This document shows positions 25,584 through 38,049 of a stretch of 64,000 nucleotides of DNA, one piece after another. The stretch spans positions 12,151,286 through 12,215,285 of the forward strand of contig NC_135176.1 of NCBI RefSeq assembly GCF_041146795.1, in the 5' to 3' direction. The position numbers were made by a program, and so were the translations under genes. The DNA comes from Maylandia zebra (taxonomy: Eukaryota > Chordata > Actinopteri > Cichliformes > Cichlidae). Numbering within the stretch: the stretch's first letter is position 1; each line of letters begins with the position of its first letter. The notes beneath the pieces were generated by a model, which saw only the letters and a program-made list of their open reading frames with translations, had not been told where the DNA came from and ran no database searches.

Positions 25584-28500
25584 ATGTATCGGATATTACC
25601 TCTGCTCCTCCTGGGAGGATTCTTCCTGACAGGTGAGTTTTAGGAACTTCCGGGAGGTACATCGCATTATTAACGTGTTTCACAAACATGGCAACCGTGT
25701 TTAATAAAACGAAACACAAACGAAACATCAAGTTCGGAATCTTATTTGGTCTCTGAGCTGTAAAGCCCGTGTTATTCTTTGGGCGTTCACGGTGTAGTAC
25801 AGAGTATAAAGTACACTTACGTGTACTGCGACCAGTTTCTGCTAGTATGCCGTAGCAGGCGTTGATAAGACCGTGTTTGGATTTGAAGCCATGGATTATT
25901 TCTTTGTATTAGATCATACTTTTAACTGACAATCACTTTATTAGGTACACATGTTCAGCAGCTTGCTAACGCAAATATCTTGTCAATCACATGGCAGCAG
26001 ATCAAAGCAATTAAGCAAGGTGACCTGCCGAAGTTCAAACTAAAAAACGGGAAGGAAGGGGATCCAAGTAACCGTGAAAGTGGCATTTTTGAAATACTTA
26101 GACCAGACAGGCTGGTCGGAGTATCTCAGAAACTGCAATGGTCTGAAAAAGAAAGCACATCCAGTATCCGTCAGAGGAGAATAATGGGCCACTACCTTGA
26201 GTTTATATGAAGGCAACAGTAACTTAAAATAACCACTTGTTACAACCAAGCTGTGCAGAAGAGCATCTGAATGCACAACACATCAAACCTCAAAGCAGGT
26301 GGGCAGCAGCAGCAGAATGCACACTGTGTGACACTCCTGTCAGCCAAGATCAGTAAACTGAGGCTACAAGTTGCACAGACTCACAAAAATGGCATAACAA
26401 ATTACAGAAGTGGAAAAAGATTGTCTGGTATGATGAGCCTGGATTTCTTCTGTGACCATTCAGATGGTATCCGACGTAAACAACATGAAAGCATGGATCT
26501 GTTCTGCAGTGATTCAGCCTTGTGGTGGTTTAATGGTGTGAGGGAAAGAATTTCTTTGCGCACTTTGGGCCCCTTAGTACTAACGGAGCGTCGTTTAAAC
26601 ACCACAGTATTGTTGTTGACCATGTTCATCCCTTTATATGACCGCATCACTCATCTCATGATGGCTGCTTCTTAAACTGATCTCAAACTGTTTTCCTGAA
26701 AATAACAATTCACTAGCTAGGACCACATCCTCACTTTAGGTTTCACAGCATTTCTAGTAGATAATGACAGATGGCTTGAGCATAAATTGAGGCTGTGGTT
26801 TGGGGAAAGCCTGAGAGTTGACTGGCAGCAGCTCTCAGGCCAGGCAAATCCCCATGTACCAATGAGAAGTGAATGAATTGAAAAAGGAAGGAAGGGAGGG
26901 ACGGTGGGGCACGAAAATGAACAGCTTGTAGTGCCAGGAGGGTCGAACTACAATGAGTTCACTGTACCTAATAGTCTCCACAGTCACTAAATCTGAATCC
27001 ATCTTTGGGATGTGCTGGAAGAGGAGATCATCACGCATATGCAGCTGACAAATCTGCTGCAACTGTGCAATGCTGTCGTGTCAGTATGGACCAAAATCAC
27101 TGAGAAATGCTTCCAGCTCCTTGTAGAATCTATGCCACAAAGAATAAACACAGCTGTGAAGGCAAAAAGGGGTCCAGCAAGGAACACCTTAGTATTAGTA
27201 AGCTGTACCTAATGAAGTGCCCAGTGACTATATATGCCACACATACCGTTACTATCCACAATTCATGCCTTAATCCATGCAAGTAATTTCATTAATATTT
27301 ATTTTTTTAATATCCACTTTTTTGTGGATATTAAAAAAAAATCAACATGCCATACATGCAATGTGTCGGTTTGACTGTAGACATTTGAGAATTTAAAGGC
27401 TTCAGCAACAGCTGTAATGTTTACAATCAAAAGCCAAACACTGTGAAAAAGCTTCTTGTATAAGAACAGCTTATATATAAAAGAGGAAGTCAGAGCCCCA
27501 ACTTTCTATATAAAATGACATAATATATTTAAAAAATAAATATGTATGCATAGCTGCAGCTGTCTGCAATACAACTTTATGCAAAAAACTATAAAAACGA
27601 CTTTTAATTTATTTTGGAAGAAGTTCGAACATATACATTCACATTAAGTACAGCATGTTTGTGCTGCTCATGATGGATCCCAAACCTTTATTTTTCCTTT
27701 ATTGTGGCTTCCTTTTCTTTCACTGTGTTTCTCTGCATGTTGTCTTGAGGTGTCTTCTGACTGTTTTTAAGAATGCCAGTCACTCATCTTCCTTTTTGCA
27801 TGTCATTCTGAGCAACTGACGCCAAAATCCACTTGAACCAGCTGCTATTTGCAGCTTAACTTGTGTGTTGTTTTCGAATGTAAATCTAAGCCATATGCAA
27901 CATGGATTTTGCATTCTTCTTTAACTAACATGTGATACGTGAGCTGGACAGCATTTGGTCATACAAAGTCATTTCTATATCTGATATCTGAGCAGGAATC
28001 TATTCAACATTTTAGGAAACATCTTTAATTAACAAAAAATCCATGTTTGCAGTGTGATTCTTACTTCTAAACAGGAAACTTGCACATAACCTCTGACTGC
28101 AGGGTTGTTTGATGTGTGATCACAGTACTTTTGGTTTTTTCCAATTAGTTTTCATTTTGTTTAGTTTTGACTTTTTTCTCTTTAAGTCATCTTAGTTTCA
28201 GTTAGTTGCGCAGAGTGAAGTTAGTTCTCCAAGTTTACAAAATAGTTTCAGTTGTAGTTTTTTCCCCCCCAAAAGTTAAATTTGATTTTAGTGAATTAAA
28301 TATTTTTTCACTTCTGGTTTAAGTTTTCAGTTTAGCTGTAACTAACAATATTAACCTTGGTCTGTAAACACAGCAGATACATTGACGGGGTGTTCCCACA
28401 CTCTCGGCCATGGAGGAGATAATTGAGAGGAGAACTGAAACTGGCCTTGTTTGTTTGACCATGGCTCAGGGGGTTGAGAAGCGTATCTGTAACCGGAAGG

Positions 28501-31500
28501 TTGCCAGTTCGATCCCCGGGCTCTCTGTCCTGGTCGTTGTGTCCTTGGGCAAGACACTTTACCCTACCGCCTACTGGTGTTGGCCAGAGGGGCCGATGGA
28601 GCGATATGGCAGCCTCGCTTCTGTCAGTCTGCCCCAGGGCAGCTGTGGCTACAACTGTAGCTTGCCTCCACCAGTGTGTGAATGCGAGAGTGAATGAATA
28701 GTGGCATTGTAAAGCGCTTTGGGTGCCTTGAAAAGCGCTATATAAATCCAATCTATTATTATTATTATTTGAAGAGTATCAGCTGTGTGCTCCCACAGAG
28801 CCTTGGAAAGCGTTGATAAGTTTATCAGTAATTCAGATTTAAAGGCAAGTTTATTTGTATAGCACAAAAAATAGTTATTTCTAAAAACGTAACTACTCTT
28901 CTTTTATTAAGGTTAATGTGGTTTCTTAACTTTTATTCTTCTGTCTGTGTTGAGCTGCTTCCTTATTTACCAGGGATCTGTTAACCATTATACTAAAGAG
29001 CTTCACATCCCATTAATTTAGCATGGAAAGAAATCCTGTGTCTTACTGGTGCTGGAAGTCTCTGAAACTGCCATCTTTCATCTGCAACATATCACTAAAA
29101 TTTGAAACATCCTAATCTGTTTATTGCTTCCAGGCTGGACTATTGTAATTCATTATCATCAGATTGTTCTAAAAGTTCCCTAAAAGGGCTCCAATTAGCA
29201 GATCTTGAGGTAGATTAACACTAACCTCATAGTAGGTGTGCAAGTACAGATGTTGTTAAATTACAATTTGCTGTGTTCGTTGTTGTACTGGCAGACATGT
29301 AAAACCACAGTCAGGCTGTGGAATAGATTGTCATGTCGTTGCCATAAGAAAGTAACAAACTCACATTTTATATTGAAAGGCAGTAAAGTTCTGAGGCACA
29401 TGACATGGTGTGTCAAGGACATTACTGTGTTTAATGAAATGGGCAGTTTGAACTAACTTCAATCTTGATTGTTCTCGTTTGGTCGTGTTTATTTCAGGTG
29501 TGCGGCATGTTACTGGGATAGAAATTAGAACGGAGAAGGAAATGGAAGCAGTCAACGGGACGGATGTGAAACTAAGCTGCACCTTCAGTAGTACTCATCC
29601 AGTGACTCCAGGTTCTGTCACAGTATCCTGGTACTTCCAACCCCTGAATTCAAAACCCGGCGAGTCTGTGAGTATAAAATAGATTTTTTTTAAATGTAAT
29701 AAAATTCAGTCCATAAGACTTTCAAATAATACCTAATTTCTTCCTCTCAATTTCAGTCTTGTATTAGCTTCTAGTTTTATATGTTTAAAGTTTCCAGTGT
29801 GTGTTAATATTTTCTATTTCTGCACTTCCTTTTTTTTTGTCTTTTTCTGTAATGTATGTGGCAGCTGTTTTACTACGAGAATGAAACGCCTCACCCTCCA
29901 TCGTCTCCGCAGTTCAAAGGGCATGTAGTGTGGTCGGGAGATATCATGAGAAAAGATGCTTCCATCACTCTCCAGGACGTGAATCCAACTTTTAATGGCA
30001 CCTACAGCTGCCAAGTGAGAAACCCTCCAGACTTTCAAGGCAATATTGGAGAGATCAACCTCAGAGTGATCAACAAAGGTTAGACTATTGGACCTCAATA
30101 TCAAAAATGACACCTCGTGGATTGAATGATATGATTCATGATTTGGTTTGCTACACAGTTTGTTATCTGCTAAACAATCTGCTAAACTGCTAAAAACAAA
30201 TAAAGGAAGACTTTGAAAACATCAGCTCACAATGATCAAAAAAGATCATGCTCAATATCTTCTCTGATCTGGACTGGATGATGTGCTAGGAGCGAAAAGA
30301 TGCCACATTGTTTGAGGGAAATTAAAATGATTAATCCACAGAGGGCTGAATTCAAAGACAGAGAAAAATACAGCAGGCTGGACTATTTAGCCAAAATTTC
30401 ATTGCAGTAACTTCAAATGATGGTCAGTAGTTTGTAAGGCACCAGAGACATTTGTATGTGTATGTATTAGAATAAGTCTTTTAAAGACTGATGCGTTGCA
30501 TATATGACGACTCTGTTACTTTTGAGATGAAAAGTTTGACTCATTCATCGCATCGTTATCAGAAGCAGTACAGTGAGGGAAAAGAGACATTTAAAAAAAA
30601 TAGAGAACGTTTTAGTATGTGTCATATGATTGAATGAAGCAGGACAGTGTGATTAACCACTGGGTCGCTCATTCATCTTTACTTTGTCTTCTTTCTTGCT
30701 CCTAGTGTCCCTCTCTGAGATAGGTTTCCTGGCGATCATAGTTGGAGGTGCTTGTGGTGTAATCCTGCTCATTCTCACTATCATTATGGCAGTGAAGTTC
30801 TACAAGAAAAAGCGAAGGGAAGATGACTTTGAGCTGCACGAGCACGATTTCAAAGACCCAACTGTGTGGTGAGGGCCAGAGAACTCTGTCTTTTGGGACT
30901 GGTGTGGACTCTGGTTGGCTGTTGGGTTGATTTTCCTGGAGGAGATGACTAATAAGGATAAGGGCATCTTCGTCTATGTTTTTTCCTCTATTGTGAATGT
31001 CTTGAATATTAATGTATTTTTTTTTTATTCAGTTATTTCAGTATTAGAGCTCAAACACCCTTTCCAGTCTGTACACTTTTGTATGTGTGTATATACTATT
31101 GAGACTTTTCTACAAAGTTGGTCCTGATTGTGACTACTGAATACTTTGTAACAGAATTTTTTAAATGTAGGTTATGGATTATAATCATGGTTGGTTTTTA
31201 TAATGGTGGTTATTAATACTTGTTCACAGCAGCAGTTCTAACTGAATGAGTGAGGCTGTTTTTCTGTATAATCTTTAGCATTTTACCATTTAGTTAGCAT
31301 CTTTCAATCACAGGTTATTTTATTGTAAATTTTATAGATGTCAATTTTAACTAGAGCACCTTTTTGAGGTAATTGTACGTGGTCTTCAACATAAAGAAAA
31401 GCTGATACTGCTGCGGTGAACTGAGTTAAATGCGCTCTGCTGCCTTCTACTAATGGGTTACATTACAGCTTTGGCAGGTGAAAGCTGTCTGGGCAAAATC

Positions 31501-31984
31501 TTCTGCTTTCTCGGTGAGCAGCAGCTGCAAGAACAACTGTTGCTTCACAGCACTTGTCATTTTATAAATCCAAGATCCAGGGAACAGTGAATGGGTTTTA
31601 GTGCAGAAGTCTTGAACTGTCGAAGGTAAGAATCAGTTCATTGATTTTCTGGGCTCTGGGCTGGGTTGGTTTCAAGTCGAGGAGTCTGGGTGTCTCCTTC
31701 TCTATATATAATATTTTTTTTTTGCTGAGGTAAACCAGTGTTGTTTTGTATATTTGCTTCCCTTTTGATTGAAGCCAGTATCCCACAAATAGTCCTTCTC
31801 ATTGCATCTGTGTTTGTGTGTGACTGTTTGGTGGGGGTGCTTCAGCAAACCCGAGGAGGCAGAGCATCTGACAGCCTTGCAGAAGAAAAAAGAGGTCAGT
31901 TCAGACGATGAAGAGTCTGAGCCCAGCAGTGGAGATGATGATGATGATGATGATGACGATGACGACGATGACGATGATGATTAG
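25584..31984 (+). CDS. mpzl2: Myelin protein zero-like protein 2
   Basis: Five coding exons join in phase: 25584-25632, 29498-29667, 29865-30078, 30706-30868 and 31846-31984. The product is 244 residues, against 215 in human MPZL2. Exon 1 is a signal peptide (MYRILPLLLLGGFFLT). Exons 2-3 form one V-type Ig domain with the pair of cysteines in VKLSCTFSS and NGTYSCQVRNPPD. Exon 4 gives SEIGFLA, a single transmembrane helix, then a basic KKKRRE stop-transfer. MPZL2 is a homophilic cell-adhesion protein of epithelia and thymus. VNGTD, GNIGEI and SEIGFLA favour MPZL2 over MPZL3. The last exon ends in 16 aspartates right before the stop. If the exon 4 donor is not used, translation stops one codon later (VW then stop), giving a shorter tail. 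Confidence 0.9.
25924..27231 (+). mobile_element. Degraded Tc1-like transposon in mpzl2 intron 1
   Basis: The left end (CACTTTATTAGGTACAC) and inverted right end (GTACCTAATGAAGTG) border about 1.3 kb that follows a Tc1-like transposase gene throughout. Recognisable pieces include the region with ATGGCAGCAGATCAAAGCAA, the stretch with GGGCCCCTTAGTACTAACGG, and the end with GAATCTATGCCACAAAGAAT. Stops and small deletions break the reading frame many times. It is the same family as the short copy at 7425-7680. Confidence 0.8.
27302..27339. repeat. Perfect 16-bp inverted repeat, 6-nt loop
   Basis: TTTTTTTAATATCCAC and its exact complement GTGGATATTAAAAAAA are separated by six T. It lies just past the right end of the Tc1 copy in mpzl2 intron 1. 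It is A/T-rich and may be only a hairpin-prone low-complexity site. Confidence 0.7.
28459..28770 (+). mobile_element. tRNA-derived SINE
   Basis: The head resembles a tRNA: an A-box-like TGGCTCAGGGGGT and a B box in GGTTGCCAGTTCGATCC. The body has CTTGGGCAAGACACTTTACC and CAGGGCAGCTGTGGCTACAA. The tail reads AAAGCGCTTTGGGTGCC then AAAAGCGCTATATAAAT and ends in ATT repeats, as in teleost SINEs that share a LINE tail. It lies in mpzl2 intron 1. A second copy is at 35120-35414. Reading frames across it are not genes. Confidence 0.85.
29030..29215 (+). mobile_element. L2/CR1-group LINE reverse transcriptase fragment
   Basis: GGCTGGACTATTGTAATTCA encodes the LDYCNSL-type phrase found downstream of the reverse transcriptase core in fish L2-like LINEs. 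It is followed by TTCCCTAAAAGGGCTCCAAT, which continues the same protein. Only about 190 bp remain, with no start, stop or tail. It lies in mpzl2 intron 1. Confidence 0.5.
31934..31981 (+). repeat. mpzl2: In-frame (GAY)16 repeat encoding poly-Asp
   Basis: Sixteen GAT/GAC codons run to the TAG stop at 31982-31984 of mpzl2. Mixed GAT and GAC codons show it is an imperfect trinucleotide repeat. An acidic lead-in, SSDDEESEPSSG, comes before it. Confidence 0.9.
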
Positions 31985-33640
31985 ATAGATGTATTTTTCT
32001 TGAATTCAATTTGTTCATTCACACAAATTTATTGGGCTGATCATGTGGATGTGATGCATTCAGAAAGTTTTGCGACCGCCCATGAAAAGCAAAAACCTCT
32101 GATTGAAATCTAATTTTTCCCTGTAAAGAAACTCTCCCCGTGCACCTCTGGAACACTTCCACCATAGAGGCTACTTTTAGATATTAACCTTATATTAAAA
32201 TGTGAGTAAAAAGAGAAAAGCAGTGACTTGCAAATAAGTTAAAACTTTTATTTATTTGGAAAAAAAATCCCAAAGAAAAAATGTTGACATATTACAATGT
32301 TTTTGTTTTGTTTTAAAATTTTATGTCAGCAGCATGTTTCATAAAATTCTGGATTTATTTCACAGTTTTTCTTAATTTCATCATGTTTTTTTAAGGAAGA
32401 CTTGTTGACAGTATAGAAATGGATGTAGCTTCTGTGACACTGCTCCCTGGTCTCTGAAGTCTTTGAAGTTTTGAAGCTTTCAGATGACGTTGCCATCTTG
32501 GTTTTAAAAAACTGATATGATGAGGCTGATATGAAACCAGATCCTTAGATGATGTAATGCTGGTTTGTTTTAAGACTCTTTCATACAGCTTCTTCTTCTT
32601 TCTTTCTTTTTTTCTTGCCTCAAAGCTACTTCCATTTTTTTTATACTGTCTATGGATAAACTGAGCTTCTCTTGGATTCTCTTCTGAGACTTCTAGTTTG
32701 CTGCTCTCCAGTTTAAGATGAGCATATACAATAAAATATCTGTCAACATTTTATATCTCTTCTTAGTACTTTTTCAGTTAAATATCAGGTTATTACTGCA
32801 TTCTGCTTTATTGACATTTTACTTGCTGCTTTATTGACATTTTACTTGCTGCTATAGTGTAGTTGACAGGATTAAAATATATTTGGCTGAACACACATGT
32901 TATCTTTGCAAAGCTACCTTTTTTTTCTTCCTTGCCAAAAAGCTTGCATTTGCAGACAGCAAATCTCGACCAATGACATTTCAGCTGAGAAAATCAAGTG
33001 TGTTAAGCTCCTAGCATTAAACAGAAGTCATGTGCAGGTTACAACGGTTGGCTAAGCTCACTCCTTTTTAACTATTACAAATTATTTCCACTTCCCAATG
33101 TGACGCACCAACCAAAGCTGACTGATTCCAGCTTTTTCTGCACAAATAAAGAACTTACACGACTATTTCAGTACTCCACATACATACTCCAGTATATAGG
33201 CACCGATGTCTGAAATGTGTTGAGTTGTCATTTCATTTTTTAATAACTGGGACAAATAAATGCCAGACTTGTTCACTGTACTGTTTATGATTGCTATGTT
33301 GCTTTGTTGTTGTGTAATCTCATTGGGGATTTCTACTCAAAAACTGGACATGTATTGCCCTTCTGGGGTGTCCATGAATGTTTACTGTTAAATAATTGAA
33401 CTGTAGATGTGTAAAGCGTAGGCCCTAGTAAGATGTTTCATTGCTAACACTACCCTGTTGCCAGTGTAGATAGTGCTTATCTGTGCTGCTGCCACAAAAA
33501 TGTGTCTCTTTCTTTCTTTCTAAAAGTTCACCAACAGGTTTATGAGCAATGACTACTGTTTACTTCACGGACAACTAGCAAGTTTGTGTTCTGCTTTTTG
33601 TATAAAAAGTGAAAAATAAAAATTTCTGTTCAGTGACTTT
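31985..33640 (+). other. mpzl2: mpzl2 3' UTR, inferred
   Basis: AT-rich sequence without exons or clear transposons follows the stop codon. AATAAA at 33615-33620 is a plausible poly(A) signal; AATAAAA near 32731 is another. The true end cannot be fixed from sequence alone. Confidence 0.35.
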
Positions 33641-34394
33641 GGGATAAAGTTTTTTGTTTTAATCATAAAGGCTTGTGAATTCTTTTTGAATAGAAGTGAT
33701 CAGGGTGTGTACAGAGAGGCTCGATATTAACAGCTCAGTAGCATGGAAGAGAATGCAACATACCAACTGTCAGCCACTCCTCGGTGTGTGTGACAGTGAG
33801 TTATTGTAAGTCACTCTGCCCTAAAACAGTTGATTGCAGCTTACAGTTTGTGCTGGAAAGTCACTTTGATGTTTTCTGTGTCTTCAAATAATTTGAAACA
33901 CTCTCACTGGGACAGTTATTGAAAGGATATTGGTGACTTTACTTTGACACTGCTCACAAAGAGCATAAATTCACAAAAACATCAAACAGATGTGGAACAC
34001 ATCACTGGTAACTTGAATGCTCATTTTTTGTATTCCTGAAATTGAATTACATTGTTACCTGTTATGTTCATATCTGTCCTAAGATAAATCTAACTCAAGC
34101 TGCTGGAACAATATTAGTTACTAAGGCGGGGTGGAAAGACTGGGACGTGCAGGAACCTGCCTGGAATTGTCCAAGCTTGTCAAAAACCCCATCTGTCGCC
34201 CTACTGATTCATTTTTTCATTTTATATTGTGCGGTGTATTTGTTATCATTGAAAACAACTCGCTGAACCACTTTACTTTATTCCTTTTCATTAGATCAGT
34301 GTAAGTGTACCATATTTAACAATCACAGAACCACATAAACGTGCTGTGCTTTTTTTTTTTTTTTTTGCTGTGAGAGATTAACTTACCTCTCATT

Positions 34395-34745
34395 AAAAGA
34401 AATAATGTTTTGGAGTGATATGACAGTTTAGTGGCTAGGTTGGGTATCAAACAGGTGCAAATGTTTTGAAGTCTCTGGTTGGATTCTCAGCTGGATAAAT
34501 AGTTCCCATCTTTTCCCACTGCCGATGTCAGATAAAGTCATTGTGGCCAAACATGTCGACTCTGGTCTTGTTTGTTCAAAGGACTTTGTTCAGATGCAAC
34601 TTTGTAAACCTAATCTGAGCTGCCATGTTCTCTGCAGAGAGAAGAGGCTTTCTCCTTGGAAGCTCTCCAAACACGCCAGACATATTCAGACTATTTCTAA
34701 CTGTGCTGTCATGAACTGTAGCTTTTCACATGCTAACTGAGACCT
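34395..34745 (-). mobile_element. Tc1-like fragment, antisense
   Basis: The + strand carries the reverse complement of Tc1-like transposase coding sequence, with phrases such as GGCCAAACATGTCGACTCTG, TTGTTTGTTCAAAGGAC and TTTCACATGCTAACTGAGAC. It has no intact ends and no open frame of note. It resembles the family of the copy at 53201-54356. Confidence 0.55.
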
Positions 34746-34856
34746 TTTCACTGCTGTTTTTTGTACACATCATTCTAACCTTTCTCTTTGCACATAAATA
34801 TATCTGTGAAATGCACTTTATGAAATAATCTTCCTTTTTTTATATAACTGTACTTA

Positions 34857-36155
34857 CAGCTGTCAGAAGTATATGTACACTCATCATGGGCATGAATATC
34901 ATAGTAATTTAGGACTTTTAACGATTTCTTTGTTCATTTTCCAGGATGGAATGATTACACAGTAAACATTTTAATTAATGTAAAAAAACAAGAAGGTGCC
35001 CAAGTTTGGCATGTTTTATGAAAGTGAAGTGAAGGTGAGACTGTACCAGTTGTCAAGCATGGCAGTGGTATAACCATGCTCTGAGGCTGTTTTTCTTTAA
35101 GTGGTACAGATACATTACATGTGATTGGGGGCGACCGTGGTTGGGAAGCTCATCTTGTAACCGGAAGGTTGCCGGTTCGATCCTCTCTCCAGCTCTGTCT
35201 GTCCTGGTCATTGTGTCCTTGGGCAAGATACTTCACCCTACCGCCTACTGGTGTTGGCCAGAGGGGCTGATGGCGCGATATGGCAGCCTGCAGGGCAGCT
35301 GTGGCTACAACTGTAGCTGCCTCCACCAGTGTGTGAATGTGAGAGTGAATGAATGGTGGAATTGTAAAGTGCTTTGAGTGTCTAGAAAAGCGCTATATAA
35401 ATGCAATCCATTATTACATTACACAAAGTGGGGTAAGAAGGAGAAGGAATACTTCCAAATTCTTTAGCTTCACCTCAAATCAACAGCTAGACAGTTGGAG
35501 CGTGAACACGGCGGCATACATTACATCAAAACTGGTTTTGGAATGGATAAAGCACACTAACATTAAGCTGCTAGAATGGTTTTCCCAAAGCCTCAACCCT
35601 GTTGAAGATTTTACAAACTACACTTGAAAATCAGGTCAGTTCAAGAAAACCAACCAATTTAAACAATCTCTACTAATTCTTAAGAGAGGAGTGGTCAAGT
35701 ATACAAGTAGATTTATGCCAGAAGCTTGTTGACGACTACCAAAAGCATGTGGTTGCAACTAGCTAAGGTAATTTTACCAAATATTAGTGGGGATGTTTGT
35801 ATATATTTTGGCCTGTGTGCATACTTTTGACCCTGTGTAGATTAGAGAAACTCCAAAATCCTTTCAATCTTGTGCCTCAATTCTTAGTTTTTCAAACTTT
35901 TTCAGGCTGTATGCTGTAGAATTATTCCACCCTGTAAAAAGTTCAAAGAAATCATTTAAACACCAACATTAACATCGCAGTCATGCAGCAACACAGGAAC
36001 CACCAAGGTTCAAGCCTGCAACATTATGGAAACTGCTGAAACACCAGCGTCACTGTCCACAGTGAAGCAAATGTCACGTAGCCTCGGACTGAGAGTTTAT
36101 CAAACAAGAAAGACACGAGAACTACGAAGTGTATGCAAACTTCTGACCAGAGCTG
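34857..36155 (+). mobile_element. Degraded Tc1-like transposon carrying a SINE
   Basis: The left end CAGCTGTCAGAAGTATATGT and the inverted right end (ATGCAAACTTCTGACCAGAG then CTG) are both next to TA (34855-34856 and 36156-36157). Internal pieces such as GGAACCACCAAGGTTCAAGC and GCTGAAACACCAGCGTCACT follow the transposase region. Frames are destroyed. A SINE interrupts it at 35120-35414. The smaller copy at 41288-42038 is from the same family. Confidence 0.7.
35120..35414 (+). mobile_element. tRNA-derived SINE with 9-bp target duplication
   Basis: It is the same family as 28459-28770, with the B box in GGTTGCCGGTTCGATCC, the body phrase GGGCAGCTGTGGCTACAACT and the tail AAAAGCGCTATATAAATGC. 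TACATTACA is repeated on both sides (35111-35119 and 35415-35423), marking the insertion into the Tc1 copy. The clear duplication suggests a moderately young insertion. Confidence 0.85.
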
Positions 36156-36159
36156 TAGT

Positions 36160-38049
36160 AAGGCTAACACGAAAGGATTTTTACTTGTACTGAAGTATTT
36201 TTACAGATTCACGTGTTTTGCTGCAGTAAATCCAGATACCAAGATTTTCTTTTAAAAGTCTGAGGTAAACTTGAAAACATCTGCAAGTCATAATGCATTA
36301 TGTGAGGGACATGTCTACCAGTAAATACAATATAATTATGTTTTGTACTGGCTGTAAATTGACGTGCTCTCTGTGTAGTTACAGTCATCCTGCACAGGTC
36401 TGCAGTAGCTCTCTTGTCTTCCTGCAGCACGATGCTGTTGTTTTTTTCCCTTATTGCAGTTCTGGAAGAGTTCCCGCTGCTGCTGCATTGATACTCCAGT
36501 GGAGGGGCCTGCAGAGGAGAGCAGTGAGCCTGCAGCCTGCCCACGTTATCTCCCACCCATGAAACGTCTCCACTCTACCTGCTGTGACCTTGCACCAAAC
36601 CTTACCTACCTGTACGGGTTTAATAATGGAGGCGTGAATAATCCACATCAGTAATCCCTGTTAGTGTATATTTGAAATCCTATGATTATCATATTCATAA
36701 CGTACGTGGGATTACGCCATTCAGCCTCATGCTGTTTAAACAAGCACAAAGAAATAACTTTGCTCACTCAACTTCTTATGAATAATACTTTAGCTTACAT
36801 ACCAACATGCATGCAACGCCAAGCCCACTGATTGTATCATATACTATAGAAATAACAGTAATAACATAATATTTCTATTGCTGACTATCTGAAGTTTTGC
36901 ACAACTAACACAAAACATTAATGTATTTTAAAGAGTGTATGAACTTATAAATTAAGAAACAGAAAAGGTGCAGTTCGTTATTCCCCCCAAATAACACCTT
37001 TCTCAATAATCACAGCATCAACTTGCAAATACGAAAACACAGTTATTAGCATGTAAGGCAAATACTTGCAGTTAAAGCCCTTGGAATCGCAAATCTCTCC
37101 ATTTCTTTTTCTTGTAAACGGAAAAACAAAATTTAAAAAAGTACTATCAGCAGCGGAAAACAAGCATGCATGGATGTGAGCAGATGTGAGTTGTCCCTGT
37201 GTCCTCTATTTGTCCAGCTGTACCTCGACTCAGGTGACAAGCTCTGTCACATGGCCTCTGCTGCATCCTCGTTAAAACTCACAAATCTCTCTCTTTCTTC
37301 TTTTTTTGTATTTGAAAAACCTTTTGTGACCATAGAGGCACCTAACAGATGGAGTCTGACAGGCAAATAAATAAATAAACCAATCAAATCTGTAAGTTAA
37401 GTGCTAAGCATTTTCTGCTGCGGTGAATAGTGCTGACACAAGGCATTGCTGAGCTGTTGTTGACTGATGGTCTGTACATTTATGGCAAAGAAGCTGTCGT
37501 GCTTTAAAAAAAATGACTGTACACACTCGTGTATCATAATGGACTTACAGCAGAGTTTTAGCAGATTAAAGAACAATATAACAATACACAAGATAGTGTG
37601 ACTTTGTATGCACTAAATAGGGCATACTGCACATAAAATATGCTAATTCATAGCTCTGAATGGTAATGCGATGCAAGAAATCTTCACCTTACAAGACAAA
37701 ACGACAGAAGAAACAAAATAAGAGTAGGGGGCAGCTTTTAATGATTACAATTAAAAGAAAAAGACATTTTAAAACAAGTCTGTGCAAACAAGAAGCTACT
37801 TTACTGCTTTCCTCACCCATTGTAAATCTCTCACGTTGCAAAATATGGTTTTGCCCAGGAAAGAACGATGAAAGAAGTATTTATGATAGGAGCTTTTAAA
37901 TGTGTGTCTTACAGGAGACCTGGGGGATCTGTGGTTACGTACCCAGCCTCCACGTCACCCTGCACTGCAGAACTTTTCTCTGAGCTTCATAAACACTGTC
38001 AAAAGTGCCTGGGTGTGTACACCAATGGGGGGGTGAATGAGACAAGGAG
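36160..38049. other. Intergenic, nothing recognised
   Basis: No exon or repeat family can be supported. The right part probably includes upstream regulatory DNA of scn4b. A G run occurs at about 38068-38077. Confidence 0.4.

Noticed and set aside
28499-28515. tRNA-like B box suggesting a tRNA gene
   Set aside because: It belongs to the head of a SINE. There is no foldable full-length tRNA with acceptor and anticodon stems.
28332-28751. Open frames on both strands around 28.4-28.7 kb
   Set aside because: They are translations of the SINE; the same frames recur in the second SINE copy near 35.2 kb.
31802-31845. ATG at 31802 as the start of a small acidic protein
   Set aside because: The stretch before 31846 ends in a splice acceptor, and the phase fits mpzl2 exon 4 exactly, so it is an intron end and not a separate gene.
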